Assembly (NCBI GenBank): GCA_002841765.1
Contig: PHAV01000013.1
Span: forward strand, 1 to 64,000
Direction: 5' to 3'
Source of the DNA: Deltaproteobacteria bacterium HGW-Deltaproteobacteria-4
GTDB lineage: Bacteria; Desulfobacterota; Desulfuromonadia; Desulfuromonadales; UBA2197
Length of the DNA stretch: 64,000 bases
Shown: positions 6,713 to 18,194 of the stretch, in pieces
Layout of the letters: each line of letters starts with the position of its first letter
Numbering within the stretch: position 1 is the stretch's first letter
Translations under genes and position numbers: made by a program
The notes under the pieces: generated by a model
What the model was told of the DNA's origin: nothing
Databases searched by the model: none
The model's input: the letters and a program-made list of their open reading frames with translations, nothing else

Positions 6713-9463
6713 TTATCCGGTGTTGCGTAATCCCGCTGCAATTCCGCTGATGGTCGCAGCAAGGACGTAGTCAAGTTCAGCACTCTCTTTGCCGGCGCGT
6801 TTGCGGCGCAACAGCTCGATCTGGATATAGCAGAGCGGGTCGACGTAAGGGGCGCGTAACTGCAGCGAGCGTGCCTGGGCGGGATTGTTTTCGAGAAGGT
6901 GGTTCTGTCCGGTGATTTGCAGAATCATGCCTTTGGTCCGTTCGAATTCGTCGGTGATCAAAGCAAAAACCCGCTCGCGCAGAGCGATGTCGGGGACGAG
7001 TTCACTGTAGAGGCGGGCGAGGGGGAGATCGACCTTAGCCAACGTCAGCTCAACGTTGCGGATGAGATCGGAGAAGAAGGGGAAGGCCTGCATCATCTCG
7101 GGCAAGAGCTTCGCTTCGGCCGTGCCGCGCCCGGCAAAGGACTGCAAGGCGCTGCCAACGCCGTACCAACCCGGCAGGCCGTGGCGGCTCTGGATCCAAC
7201 CGAAGACCCAGGGGATGGCGCGCAGGTCGGCGATGGCGCTGCTGCTCACGCGTCGGGCAGGGCGCGAGCCAATACGGGCGAGATCGAATTCGCGCACAGG
7301 CGTTGCCGCTTCGAAATAGAACGGGATATCAGTGTTGTTGGCGATGTCACGATGATAACAGTCGTAAGCGGTTGCTGAAAGAGCATCGAGGGCTTCTTCC
7401 CAGGCCGGAAGGGGAGACGTGCCGCACCCCGGTCCGGTCAAGAGGGCCTCTAGTGCCGCCGCTGCCATCAATTCGAGGTTGCGGCAGGCGAGGGTTGGAT
7501 CCGGGTATTTGAAGCTGATGACCTCCCCTTGCTCGGTGAGCTTGAAGCTGCCGCTGAAGGCGCCGCAGGGTTGGGCGAGGAGGGCGCGGTGGGTTGGACC
7601 GCCGCCCCGGCCGACCGTGCCGCCGCGGCCGTGGAAAATGGTCAGGGTCACGCCGCATTCGCCGGCGACCTCATGCAGAACGCGCTGGCAGCGATAAAGC
7701 TCCCATAAACTGGTGAGCATGCCTCCGTCCTTGTTCGAGTCCGAATAACCGATCATCACCTCTTGGCGCCATCCCCAACTCTGCAGATAAGGTTGGTACT
7801 CGGGGTCACTCCAAAGGGTTCGGCAGATGGCCGGTGCATGGCGGAGATCATCGATCGATTCAAAGAGGGGAACGGGCATCAGTCCGGGGTCGGATCCTTG
7901 AGGCGTGCCAACGACTTTGATGCCGCCGAGTTCGAGGAGCCAAATCAGCTGCAGAACATCCGCTGCCGAACTCGCGCCGCTGATGACATAGCTGCGCAGC
8001 GCGGCGGGTGGATAGTCAGCTTTGAGCCGGGCCAGGGAGCGGATTGTTTCAAGAAGTTCGGTCGTAGCGCTTGACACCGGGGGGAGATGTTTTCCTGCCG
8101 ATTTAGCGGCGGAGAGTTCAGCCATGGCTTGATTATGAACCTTGGCGTGTTGGCGGATATCAAGAGTATGCAGGTGCAGGCCGCAACTCTGCACCTGACG
8201 GAGCAGTGGTGCTATCAGGGCGGCGCCAAGCCTGGCGCCTTTGCGGGCAAGGAGGGAGCGCCGCAGTTCTTGCAGTTCATTGATCAGTTCGTTTGCATCG
8301 GCATAAGCCCCCTCTACGGTTGGAGCCAGCAGGGTCTGACGCAGGCGGTAGCGAATGATACTGACGAAGCGCCGGTGTAGTTCGCCCTCAGGGAGATTCT
8401 CGACCTCACTGTGGACTGCAGGGAAGCGCTGCAACTGGCGGGACAGGGTTTCACTAAACTCCGGATCAACGCCGAGACGGAAGGTCGAAGAGGTGAGGAG
8501 GTCGCGCAGTTCTTCTGTCTGCCGTAGATAATCACCGAGGATCAGTTCGCGGGCACCCTGCAGTGCCGCGCGGGTCATCTCCGGAGAAACAAAGGGGTTG
8601 CCGTCACGGTCGCCGCCGATCCACGAGCCGAAGCGAATCATCGTCGGCAGGTCAGAAGCTGTCACTGACAGGCCATAGACCGCTTCGAGATCGCTGGCCA
8701 GTTCGACGTAAAAGGGGGGGAGGGCGGGGAGGAGGGCCACCGGGTAATGGTCGAGCCCCATGATGATTTCATCCTTGACCGTCGGCTTGCGCCTGCGCAC
8801 TTCGTCCGACTGCCAAAGAGCGGTAATCTCGGCCAGGATCGTTTCCTGCGCCGCCGCGACTTCGGTATCCGTGAGGGGAAGGTGGTCGAGGCCCGCCAGG
8901 ACGGCAGCGATGCGGCGGCGCTTACGCAACACTACCCGGCGCGCCACCTCGGTCGGATGGGCGGTAAAGACCGGTACCAGCTCAAGCTGCGCCAGAGCGG
9001 CCAGCACCGCATCGGCGCTGATCCCGGCATCGCGCAGCCGCAACAGCGTTCCGCGCATGCTCCCCCCTTTGGGCGGTACAGTACCGAGACCGCCGGCGCG
9101 CAGCCGGCGTTTGCGTTCGTTGCTTTCGGCAAGATTGGTCAGTTCAAAGAAGTTGGCAAAGGCCTTGACGATGTTGTGGGTCTCTTCCAGCGAGAGGCAG
9201 CTGACCGTGGCGCGGGCGCGCTCCTGTAAGGGACGGGGGACTGTGTCGGCAGCGACTGTCCGCCGGTCGGCGATGACCAGTTCCCGCAACGTCTCTTCCA
9301 GAGCAAAGGTCGCTTCGCCCGCCTGTTCACGGATGACCATACCGAGGAGCATGCCGAGAGAACGCACATCACGCCGCAACGGCCGATCGCGTTCCGCTTC
9401 TTGATTACCACACAGTTCCGCCAGTCGCTGTGGTTGATCGTCGCTCTGCCAAAAAAGTTCCAT
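6713..9463 (-). CDS. ppc: phosphoenolpyruvate carboxylase
   Basis: Carboxylates PEP with bicarbonate to oxaloacetate, replenishing the TCA cycle. At 916 residues it has full family length. Visible catalytic motifs are VFTAHPTEVARRVVLRKRRR (catalytic His), GSWIGGDRDGNPFV, MIGYSDSNKDGGML, and the glycine loop GRGGTVGRGGGPTHRA. The C-terminus ends in RNTG, as in this family where the terminal Gly is important. The ATG has AAAAAGGAGGA upstream at good distance. It is monocistronic, with an exported protein gene downstream and the yegP-like gene upstream. No partner or duplicate was seen. Confidence 0.96.
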   Translation of the reverse strand: MELFWQSDDQPQRLAELCGNQEAERDRPLRRDVRSLGMLLGMVIREQAGEATFALEETLRELVIADRRTVAADTVPRPLQERARATVSCLSLEETHNIVKAFANFFELTNLAESNERKRRLRAGGLGTVPPKGGSMRGTLLRLRDAGISADAVLAALAQLELVPVFTAHPTEVARRVVLRKRRRIAAVLAGLDHLPLTDTEVAAAQETILAEITALWQSDEVRRRKPTVKDEIIMGLDHYPVALLPALPPFYVELASDLEAVYGLSVTASDLPTMIRFGSWIGGDRDGNPFVSPEMTRAALQGARELILGDYLRQTEELRDLLTSSTFRLGVDPEFSETLSRQLQRFPAVHSEVENLPEGELHRRFVSIIRYRLRQTLLAPTVEGAYADANELINELQELRRSLLARKGARLGAALIAPLLRQVQSCGLHLHTLDIRQHAKVHNQAMAELSAAKSAGKHLPPVSSATTELLETIRSLARLKADYPPAALRSYVISGASSAADVLQLIWLLELGGIKVVGTPQGSDPGLMPVPLFESIDDLRHAPAICRTLWSDPEYQPYLQSWGWRQEVMIGYSDSNKDGGMLTSLWELYRCQRVLHEVAGECGVTLTIFHGRGGTVGRGGGPTHRALLAQPCGAFSGSFKLTEQGEVISFKYPDPTLACRNLELMAAAALEALLTGPGCGTSPLPAWEEALDALSATAYDCYHRDIANNTDIPFYFEAATPVREFDLARIGSRPARRVSSSAIADLRAIPWVFGWIQSRHGLPGWYGVGSALQSFAGRGTAEAKLLPEMMQAFPFFSDLIRNVELTLAKVDLPLARLYSELVPDIALRERVFALITDEFERTKGMILQITGQNHLLENNPAQARSLQLRAPYVDPLCYIQIELLRRKRAGKESAELDYVLAATISGIAAGLRNTG

Positions 9464-9563
9464 GTCACATCCTCCTTTTTATTCACTTGTAAAAGAGTAT
9501 CACAGCTAGGAGGGGTGCCGCTTACCACGTCCTGTTTTCGTAACGGGTTTTTTACTAATAGGC

Positions 9564-9600
9564 ACATAAAAGGGACCGGCGTAGCCGATCCCTTTTATGT
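9564..9600 (-). terminator. terminator of the YegP-like gene
   Basis: An inverted repeat with 12-base outer arms ACATAAAAGGGA and complement, extended by a G-U pair and CGGC. The extra pair forms only in the minus-strand transcript, so it mainly serves the gene ending at 9633. Confidence 0.65.
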
Positions 9601-9632
9601 CTGTAGATCGTTTTTTGAAATCATTTCTGATC

Positions 9633-9968
9633 TTAAGCGATCAGGTCTTCGACCGTGGCATCAGGTGCGTTCTTTTTTACCGACGCAATGCCATTGTCCA
9701 TGGAAGCTTTGGAGGAATAATACTCACTTCGTCCAATTTCCTGACCGTTTGTCGCATTCAAAACAAAATATGGCTCACCCTTAGCGTTCACCCTGCTTTC
9801 AAATGCACCTTCACGGAGCGCGTTCTTTCGCACGGACTCAATTCCGTTCTCTGCACTGGATTTCTGCTTGTAGAGTTCACTCGTCAAGATGACCTGGCCA
9901 TTAGTTGCCTTGAGGTTAAACATGAATTGCCCGTCTTTTGCTTTTTTCAATTCGAATTTACCTGCCAT
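9633..9968 (-). CDS. YegP family (DUF1508) protein with two tandem repeats
   Basis: A 111-residue protein made of two copies of the ~50-residue DUF1508 unit. The first has FELKKAKDGQFMFNLKATNGQ followed by ILTSELYKQKSSAENGIESVRKNA; the second has GEPYFVLNATNGQEIGRSEYYSSKASMDNGIASVKKNA. Each repeat forms a small alpha/beta unit in known YegP structures. The role is unknown; members are cytoplasmic and often stress-associated. It is monocistronic with its own terminator. The start is ATG after GAGGAGATCAAAC. Confidence 0.9.
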   Translation of the reverse strand: MAGKFELKKAKDGQFMFNLKATNGQVILTSELYKQKSSAENGIESVRKNALREGAFESRVNAKGEPYFVLNATNGQEIGRSEYYSSKASMDNGIASVKKNAPDATVEDLIA

Positions 9969-10026
9969 GTTTGATCTCCTCTCGATGTCAAAGTCAATAA
10001 CCTTTTAAAAAGATAAATAATAATTA

Positions 10027-11698
10027 TCAGTTGTCAACAACAGCAGAAAACATCACGGCTTTTTTGACTGCATCTGAATCAGGCTCTGTCCAGACAATAT
10101 TCCGGGTATCAACCCATAGACTTCCGGGCATACTTACGGGAAAGAGGATAACCCTGAAGAAAACCGGGGTATCCGTGCCATTACTGGCTATCCTCCCGAC
10201 ATCGAATTCATCAATCCAGTAAAGATACCCTTCGCTGAGGAAGAGCTGACGACCTGTTGAGTAATTTCTTTGAATAAGTGTCGTCCCTGCGCCGCCGGTA
10301 GCAGGCACGCGCGAAATTGCGCCGTCAAGCTGGGCAAGGTAGAGATGACCTCCATCCGTGACAAAGTCGCTTAACGTGGCACCAAAAGTGACAAGTATCG
10401 GCATACCACCGGCTATCGGCACTTTTTTAATCGTTGGTCCATTTTCCAGCCAGAAGACAAAACCGCCCGCCACCCGGATGGGCCCAATCTCCGAGAACAT
10501 GGGCGTACCAGACAGGAGTAATGAGGCACCACCTGTGACGGGAACCCGATAGAGCCCGCCGGTTCTCTGGATCCAGTAGAGATAGGTGCCATCACTGGCA
10601 ATGACGGAAATCTCTTCACCGCCGTACACCACGGTTTCAAGTCCGCTTCCGTCGGTCGAAACCTTTTTGACCCGCCAGCCGTCGGCAATGAAGACAAAGC
10701 CACCTCCCACGGCGATCTCCGGAGCATCAGTGCGAAGTCCATCGACGACTGCGGTCACTGATCCCCCTTCCTGTGGAATGGCGGCAATCCGGCCAAAGTC
10801 TTCGATAACGCCAATATCCCCCCTTCATTCCAGTAAAGCAGATGATTCGCGATGACCAGTTCCCGGGGCGCATCCCCGCCCTGGTGGAGGATTGTCGCGG
10901 TTCCCCCTGTGCTCGGGAGCGTTTTGATTCGACCGGTCTCACCATGCGCCGGACCGGTTGTTTCTGACCAGAAGAGCTGCCCGGAGGCAAAGGTCAGGTC
11001 AAGAGGAGTATCTTCTGTGTCAGACAATTTAGAAACAGCCCCACCGCTACGTGCGACCTGGTTCAGTGCATTGCCATCGACCCAGAAGACGTTGTCGGCA
11101 TCGACGGTCATGGCGACGGGCGAATCATCTTCCGCCATGGTTGCGAGGACGGTGATCGCGCCACCGGTCACGGCGACCTTCATAATCCGGTAGGAATCGA
11201 AGAAGTTGCTATCGCCAAAGAAGACCTCGGAGCCGTCAACGACCAGCCCTCCCCGGGGAAACCTGGATCCCGGGATCAACGGTTCCGGCGGGGCGGTGAT
11301 CAGTCCATTCAGGGCGCCATTAACCAGCGTCTCCGGGGTGCCGCCTTTCCTGGCGATGCGCCGCACCGCACTCCCTTCCAAGCCGTCGGGGAGGGTGATC
11401 GGGCCGATGCCCTCTTCGATCCAATACAGCTAATCGTCACGGTGTTGGTATAGTTCAACGGTTGAGCAATATCCGTTGCCGTTGAGACTCCTCGGAATTG
11501 CCAGGTGTTGCCGACCGCAAAGGGGAAGTAATTACCGGTGTCCCCGGGACCGGTCTGGCCGGGGATGGCCGGATCTTCGGCAAGGTCAGAAGATGAACTA
11601 CCTCCCCCTCCGCCACAGGCCGATAAACACACGATCAGGGAAATAGCCACCAGTAAGAAGGATGGTCCTGTCACGCCCTTTAGCTTTTGAATATTCAT
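10027..11698 (-). pseudogene. frame-broken lipoprotein gene with beta-propeller-like repeats
   Basis: Three successive open segments on the minus strand read as parts of one protein. The first (from 11698) has a lipoprotein signal with lipobox LSAC and poly-Gly, then YFPFAVGNTWQF. Near 11430-11440 sense switches to another frame reading LYWIEEGIG. A second switch lies at the C6 run 10818-10823, after which DIGVIEDFGRIAAIPQEGG and further repeats continue to 10027. The repeats of LYWI(E/Q/D), a variable stretch and V(A/P)xxGG recur every ~45 residues, like propeller blades of cell-surface or periplasmic proteins (DUF5050-like). Either the gene is decayed or the breaks are sequence errors. The first break may also include a deletion, because the N-terminal part joins a blade in mid-repeat. 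Confidence 0.7.
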
Positions 11699-11757
11699 GA
11701 TCGCCCTCCATCAGTTGCTGCTCATCATCACCATTTTTGTGTCGGGTTAGAGGGATT

Positions 11758-12744
11758 TTACGGGGCACAGGTTCCGAGATTAACAACACCTGACGCATTG
11801 AATACATTGATGCAGTAGTCATTCTGGTTCACACCTAACCAGAGATTTGCATACGAATTGTTACTACCGATGAATTTTATAAGTCCATCATATGTCGCTT
11901 CAAAGGGATTGTAAGGGATAAAGATCGTCTCCAGGGTGCCGAAATCCACATAACCATAATCATTGTCGTAGTAGCGGCCACTGATCGAACTTCGTGTTCC
12001 AGTGTTTTCCTCAGTACCATCAATCTTATATTGATTAAGCCAGTATGTTTTTCCTGAAAGTCCTTCAAGGGTCACGTTGAGTGTGAGATGGCTGACCAGA
12101 AAGCCGGCGTTATCTATCGATTCAGTGCCGGAAATATTCCCGTACATAACATAGCTGGTCACGCCGTCATTGATGGAAAGTGAATTCATCGTCATAGACA
12201 ATTTGTCTACAAGAAAAGTCTGTAGATCGAGGCTCATCGCCATAGTGACCATCCCGTCGTAGATGACGCCCTCCATGTCGCAGTTACTGAAAGTGATGTT
12301 GCCATTCATGGAAACGGCAGTGGCGCTGAATGATTCAACGAGGGTGTCGCTCGTTGTTCCAGAAGGGTAGTTGCTGCAAATTTCAGCTGGATCAAGCAGT
12401 GACTGAGGTTTGATCTCAAAGTTCTGCTTCACCATTTCTACGGTTTTTTGGGTAAGGGTTGAAAGGTTAAAAGGGTTGATGATTACGGCCGCTGAAGTGT
12501 CACTCAGAGTTAGACTTTCAGCTGTCAAAGGGATGATGTTTCGATAACCCATGCCGCCATAAGCCCCCAGCACCAGAGCTTCGGCATTATTTGCGTCGAG
12601 GTAGGCCTGGGTTCTAGCACCGCTATAATTTGACGCGGCATGATCTGTATCACTGCCTCCTCCGCCTCCCCCACCGCCACAAGCAGTCAAAAAGACGACG
12701 GTTGCTGCCAACTCGACAAACCAGCCCTTTCGATAGTTCATCAT
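11758..12744 (-). CDS. predicted lipoprotein of unknown function
   Basis: A 328-residue product with a lipoprotein signal: basic start MMNYRKGW, hydrophobic helix, lipobox FLTAC and a run of eight glycines as a flexible tether. The mature part is rich in Ser, Thr, Asn and Tyr with alternating hydrophobic residues (FSNCDMEGVIYDGMVTMAMSLDL), suggesting beta-structure at the cell surface or in the periplasm. It contains a few Cys. No known domain is recognised. It lies just upstream of the broken propeller-like lipoprotein on the same strand, and the shared poly-Gly lipobox style suggests related export rather than related function. Confidence 0.75.
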   Translation of the reverse strand: MMNYRKGWFVELAATVVFLTACGGGGGGGGSDTDHAASNYSGARTQAYLDANNAEALVLGAYGGMGYRNIIPLTAESLTLSDTSAAVIINPFNLSTLTQKTVEMVKQNFEIKPQSLLDPAEICSNYPSGTTSDTLVESFSATAVSMNGNITFSNCDMEGVIYDGMVTMAMSLDLQTFLVDKLSMTMNSLSINDGVTSYVMYGNISGTESIDNAGFLVSHLTLNVTLEGLSGKTYWLNQYKIDGTEENTGTRSSISGRYYDNDYGYVDFGTLETIFIPYNPFEATYDGLIKFIGSNNSYANLWLGVNQNDYCINVFNASGVVNLGTCAP

Positions 12745-12949
12745 AAACGCCTCCCCGACAATTTCTTGTCAATCTGGCCTTGTTTTTTGGAGTATAGCTG
12801 GCAAAGATCTTTTGGCAAGTGCCTGAAAATTAGAATATTTCGCAGGAAAGTTCTTGGCTCTGGGCCATGATTTACAGAGGAGTTTCCGTGGCAGAAGAGG
12901 GGCGAAATTCACCCCGATGTTTAGGATTTAGCGGGGCAGATGAAGCGAT

Positions 12950-13879
12950 TTATGTCACATCCTTGATGAACTGCACAATGTCAGGGGCTAAGGGGGCAGT
13001 CAGGGTGCAGAGGGTCTGTTTAACCGGATGGGAAAAGTGCAGGCGGTGGCTGTGCAGGGCATGACCCTGCAGGGGTGTCGGCTTGACAGTATTGAGACGT
13101 GTATTGAGATAGTCGTAGTCATTCATGGTGTAAAGGTCATCGCCGGCGATGGGATGACCGATGGCCGCCATATGGACGCGCAGTTGATGGGTGCGGCCGG
13201 TTTCCGGTTTTAACTCCAGCAGGGTGAAATGTTTGGAGAGAGGGCGGATGGTCCGGTAGTGGGTCACGGCCGGTTTCCCCTCCAGACTGTTTATGCCAAA
13301 GCGGGGGACCCGGGCATCCTTCACCGCTCCAATCGACAGATTGATAGTGCCGTAAGCGGGACAAGGTCGACCAATAACCACAGCGAGGTACTCTTTGAGC
13401 ACCAGGCGCTCGGCAAACTGGCGCATTAACTGGCTCAACACCACTTTATCGCGCGCCAGCAGTACCAGTCCCGAGGTGTCGGCATCGAGTCGGTTGACCA
13501 GATTGGCCTCCGGATAAGGTGGCTGGTGAAGGTGACGGAGATGGTATATCAGATTGGCGTGGACAAATTTTCCGGAACTGTGAACACGCAGTCCCGGCGG
13601 TTTATTGACCGCGAGCAGCCACTCATCTTCGTAAATAATGTCATAGTCGAAGTTGACTACAGGCGCTTCAAACTCAGGTAAATCACAACTGATGCTGTCG
13701 CCTTTGCTCACTGTCGTTGCTGTGTCGCAGATGCAGCCATTACAGGAAATTCGTCCTTCCTGCACCAACCCGGACCAGGCGCTTTCGGATAAATAGGTGA
13801 AGCGGGCCGCCAAATAGGCTGTCACGCTCATTTCGCTACAGGATTCAGGGACTTTTGAAGAATAGTTCATAGTCGTCAT
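12950..13879 (-). CDS. RluA-family pseudouridine synthase
   Basis: Isomerises specific uridines in rRNA or tRNA to pseudouridine. The 309-residue protein has an N-terminal S4-like RNA-binding region (about 17-70: YLAARFTYLSESAWSGLVQEGRISCNG), then the catalytic domain with VNKPPGLRVH and the signature NRLDADTSGLVLLARD, in which Asp132 is the nucleophile, and later KPETGRTHQLRVHMAAIGHPIAGDDLY. It is of the RluA/RluC/RluD class, but the target site cannot be told from sequence. The cysteine-rich piece SCNGCICD in the S4 region is unusual. It is divergent from the Na/Pi transporter gene. The start could also be the ATG at codon 4 or 17. Confidence 0.9.
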   Translation of the reverse strand: MTTMNYSSKVPESCSEMSVTAYLAARFTYLSESAWSGLVQEGRISCNGCICDTATTVSKGDSISCDLPEFEAPVVNFDYDIIYEDEWLLAVNKPPGLRVHSSGKFVHANLIYHLRHLHQPPYPEANLVNRLDADTSGLVLLARDKVVLSQLMRQFAERLVLKEYLAVVIGRPCPAYGTINLSIGAVKDARVPRFGINSLEGKPAVTHYRTIRPLSKHFTLLELKPETGRTHQLRVHMAAIGHPIAGDDLYTMNDYDYLNTRLNTVKPTPLQGHALHSHRLHFSHPVKQTLCTLTAPLAPDIVQFIKDVT

Positions 13880-13930
13880 TCTAGCGTAAGCAGGAAGGTC
13901 AGGCTACATTTAAGTCGGTTGCTTCTATAC

Positions 13931-13959
13931 TTGACAGCAAAACCAAAGGTGTCTAGATT
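13931..13959 (+). promoter_or_regulatory. sigma70-type promoter of the Na/Pi cotransporter gene
   Basis: A perfect TTGACA -35 box, a 17-base spacer and TAGATT lie about 68 bases before the ATG at 14027, in the gap shared with the divergent pseudouridine synthase gene. Confidence 0.55.
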
Positions 13960-14026
13960 GCCCACCGCGTCGGTATCATCAAGTCTTTAAATAAATCACA
14001 AAATAGAATCATTCAAGGGTGAAGCA

Positions 14027-15709
14027 ATGATCGAACCGTTCAAAATGGGTTATACCGCCATCGGCGGACTCGGGGTCTTTATCCTCGGGATGAAGTACCT
14101 CTCCGACAGCCTGCAGATGCTCTCGGGAGGACTGATCCGCAAAGCGATTTCGTCGATGACGACCAATCGTTTCCTCGCTGTCCTGGTCGGTCTTTTTGTC
14201 ACCTGTTTCGTTCAATCCTCCTCGATCACCACGGTGATGGTCGTCGGTTTGACCAACGCCGGACTGATGCAGTTGACTCAGGCGATCGGCGTCATTCTCG
14301 GCGCCAACATCGGCACCACAATTACCGGCTGGATTTTGGCGATTCAGGTCGGCAAGTACGGCCTGCTGCTCATCGCCCTCGGCGTCTTTCCGATGCTCTT
14401 TTCGAAAAATGATTCGATTTCCGCCAGTGCCAAGATTCTGGTCGCCCTCGGCCTGATCTTTTTCGGCCTTGAAATCATGAGCGATGCCTTCAAGCCCCTG
14501 CGTAAAGACGAAGGCTTCATGAACCTGATGCTGACTCTGGATGGGCGCACACTGCTGAGTGTTCTCGGCTGCGTTGCAATCGGCTGCCTGATGACCATGG
14601 TCATCCAGAGCAGTTCGGCGATGCTCGGTATCACCATTGCTCTGGCGGTAACCGGCGCCATCCCTCTCTACACTGCTATTGCCCTGGTCATGGGTGAAAA
14701 TATCGGTACCACCATCACCGCCCAGTTCGCCGCCATCGGCGGAACCATAACCTCCCGTCGCGCCGCCATGGCCCACACCGTCTTTAATGTTCTGGGGGTC
14801 ATCATCATTATTTCCTTCTTTTCGACCTACGTCGAGCTGATCGAAAAATTCGTTCCAGGGATCTCCAGCTTTACTGATAGCGAGGGGACTTACCCTTATA
14901 TCGCTGCCCACATTGCCATGGCGCATACCTTCTTCAACGTCACGGCCACCCTGGTGATGCTCCCGTTTCTCGGTCAGTTGGCAAAGCTGGTGACCAAAAT
15001 GGTGCCGGAGCGAGAAGGGGCGGCCAAGGGTGCCTTCAAGTATATCGGCGCGCCCGGTACGATCCCGGTCTCCATGGGCATTTCCATGGTCTTTGAAGAG
15101 CTAAAGCGCATGCAGACCCGGGTACATAAGGCTTTGCGTCACGCCGGCAGCTATCTGCAACGCGATCTGAAAGGGCGCGACCGTTTCTACCGCAAGGTGA
15201 CTTCGCTCGAAGACGAAACGGATATCATGCAGCATGAAATCACCACCTTTGTCGTCACTCTGATGCAGTCAGGAAACGCCAGTAATAGCCAGTCAGATCG
15301 TGCCTACAGCTATGTGCGGGCCGCCGATGAACTTGAATCGATAGCCGATTACGCTGCTTCACTCTGCTCGTACATGAAGCGCCTCGACAAACACGAACTC
15401 GACTTCAGCCAGGAAGCCTGGAAGGATCTCCTTGATTACCATCGTGAGGTCTTTGCCTTCTTCAATCAGGTTTGCAATGACTTCAAAAACGAAGATGTCG
15501 TCAGTAGCCGCAAGATCTATGACGAAGCCCATCGTCTCAACGATCTTGCCGATGCCATCCGCGATAACCACCTCAAACGGATGAAGGCAGGTTCCTGTGG
15601 CGCACTCCCCGCCCTGACCTTCAGCGACATGGCGGTCGCCCTGCGACGGATCAAGAATCACACAGTCAATCTGCATGAGGCGCTTTTTTCCAAGCCCCCT
15701 GTCGCCTGA
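14027..15709 (+). CDS. Na/Pi cotransporter family protein with PhoU-like C-terminal domain
   Basis: Sodium-coupled phosphate transporter of the inner membrane. The 560-residue protein holds two inverted Na/Pi-cotransporter repeats, each marked by the QSSS signature (residues 63-66 in FVQSSSITTVMVV and 194-197 in VIQSSSAMLGITI). Each is followed by a matching GxNIGTTIT segment (GANIGTTITGW and GENIGTTITAQ). About eight membrane helices fill residues 10-340. From about 350 to the end is a helical, charged PhoU-like cytoplasmic domain (RVHKALRHAGSYLQRD, ADELESIADYAASL), as in the YjbB type. The gene has its own promoter and terminator and no pst/pho neighbours. Confidence 0.93.
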   Translation: MIEPFKMGYTAIGGLGVFILGMKYLSDSLQMLSGGLIRKAISSMTTNRFLAVLVGLFVTCFVQSSSITTVMVVGLTNAGLMQLTQAIGVILGANIGTTITGWILAIQVGKYGLLLIALGVFPMLFSKNDSISASAKILVALGLIFFGLEIMSDAFKPLRKDEGFMNLMLTLDGRTLLSVLGCVAIGCLMTMVIQSSSAMLGITIALAVTGAIPLYTAIALVMGENIGTTITAQFAAIGGTITSRRAAMAHTVFNVLGVIIIISFFSTYVELIEKFVPGISSFTDSEGTYPYIAAHIAMAHTFFNVTATLVMLPFLGQLAKLVTKMVPEREGAAKGAFKYIGAPGTIPVSMGISMVFEELKRMQTRVHKALRHAGSYLQRDLKGRDRFYRKVTSLEDETDIMQHEITTFVVTLMQSGNASNSQSDRAYSYVRAADELESIADYAASLCSYMKRLDKHELDFSQEAWKDLLDYHREVFAFFNQVCNDFKNEDVVSSRKIYDEAHRLNDLADAIRDNHLKRMKAGSCGALPALTFSDMAVALRRIKNHTVNLHEALFSKPPVA

Positions 15710-15712
15710 TTT

Positions 15713-15756
15713 ACCCACAAAAAAGCCCAACCTGAAGGTTGGGCTTTTTTGTGGGT
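15713..15756. terminator. bidirectional terminator between the Na/Pi gene and katG
   Basis: A perfect 20-base-pair stem (starting ACCCACAAAAAAGCCC) with a TGAA loop lies immediately after the transporter stop. It has T/A-rich arms on both strands and sits between convergent genes. Confidence 0.9.
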
Positions 15757-15773
15757 TGTCAGAGCTTGATCGA

Positions 15774-18008
<2,235 letters not shown>

Positions 18009-18036
18009 CTAATAAAAGACAATATTATTTTTTCTT

Positions 18037-18064
18037 AGTATACCCAAAAAATCGGGTTTTGGAA
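18037..18064 (-). promoter_or_regulatory. possible katG promoter
   Basis: On the minus strand TTCCAA, 16 bases and TATACT lie about 70 bases upstream of the katG ATG. The -10 is good and the -35 weak, which would fit an activated or derepressed stress promoter. No clear PerR, Fur or OxyR box was recognised. Confidence 0.35.
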
Positions 18065-18133
18065 GTCATTCTCAAGGTCGGGTAGAAAGGTGAACGTGCT
18101 TTCAATGTACAGAGTACTTGTCGGTCCAGAATT

Positions 18134-18161
18134 TTGACTTGCCCGTTATCTCTGTTATCAT
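18134..18161 (+). promoter_or_regulatory. sigma70-type promoter of the ODP-type gene
   Basis: TTGACT, a 16-base spacer and TATCAT lie 33 bases before the ATG at 18195, which has a GGAGG ribosome binding site. It is divergent from the possible katG promoter in the same 225-base gap. Confidence 0.5.
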
Positions 18162-18194
18162 TTCTCCTAGTCACTCGCACCACGGAGGTACAGC

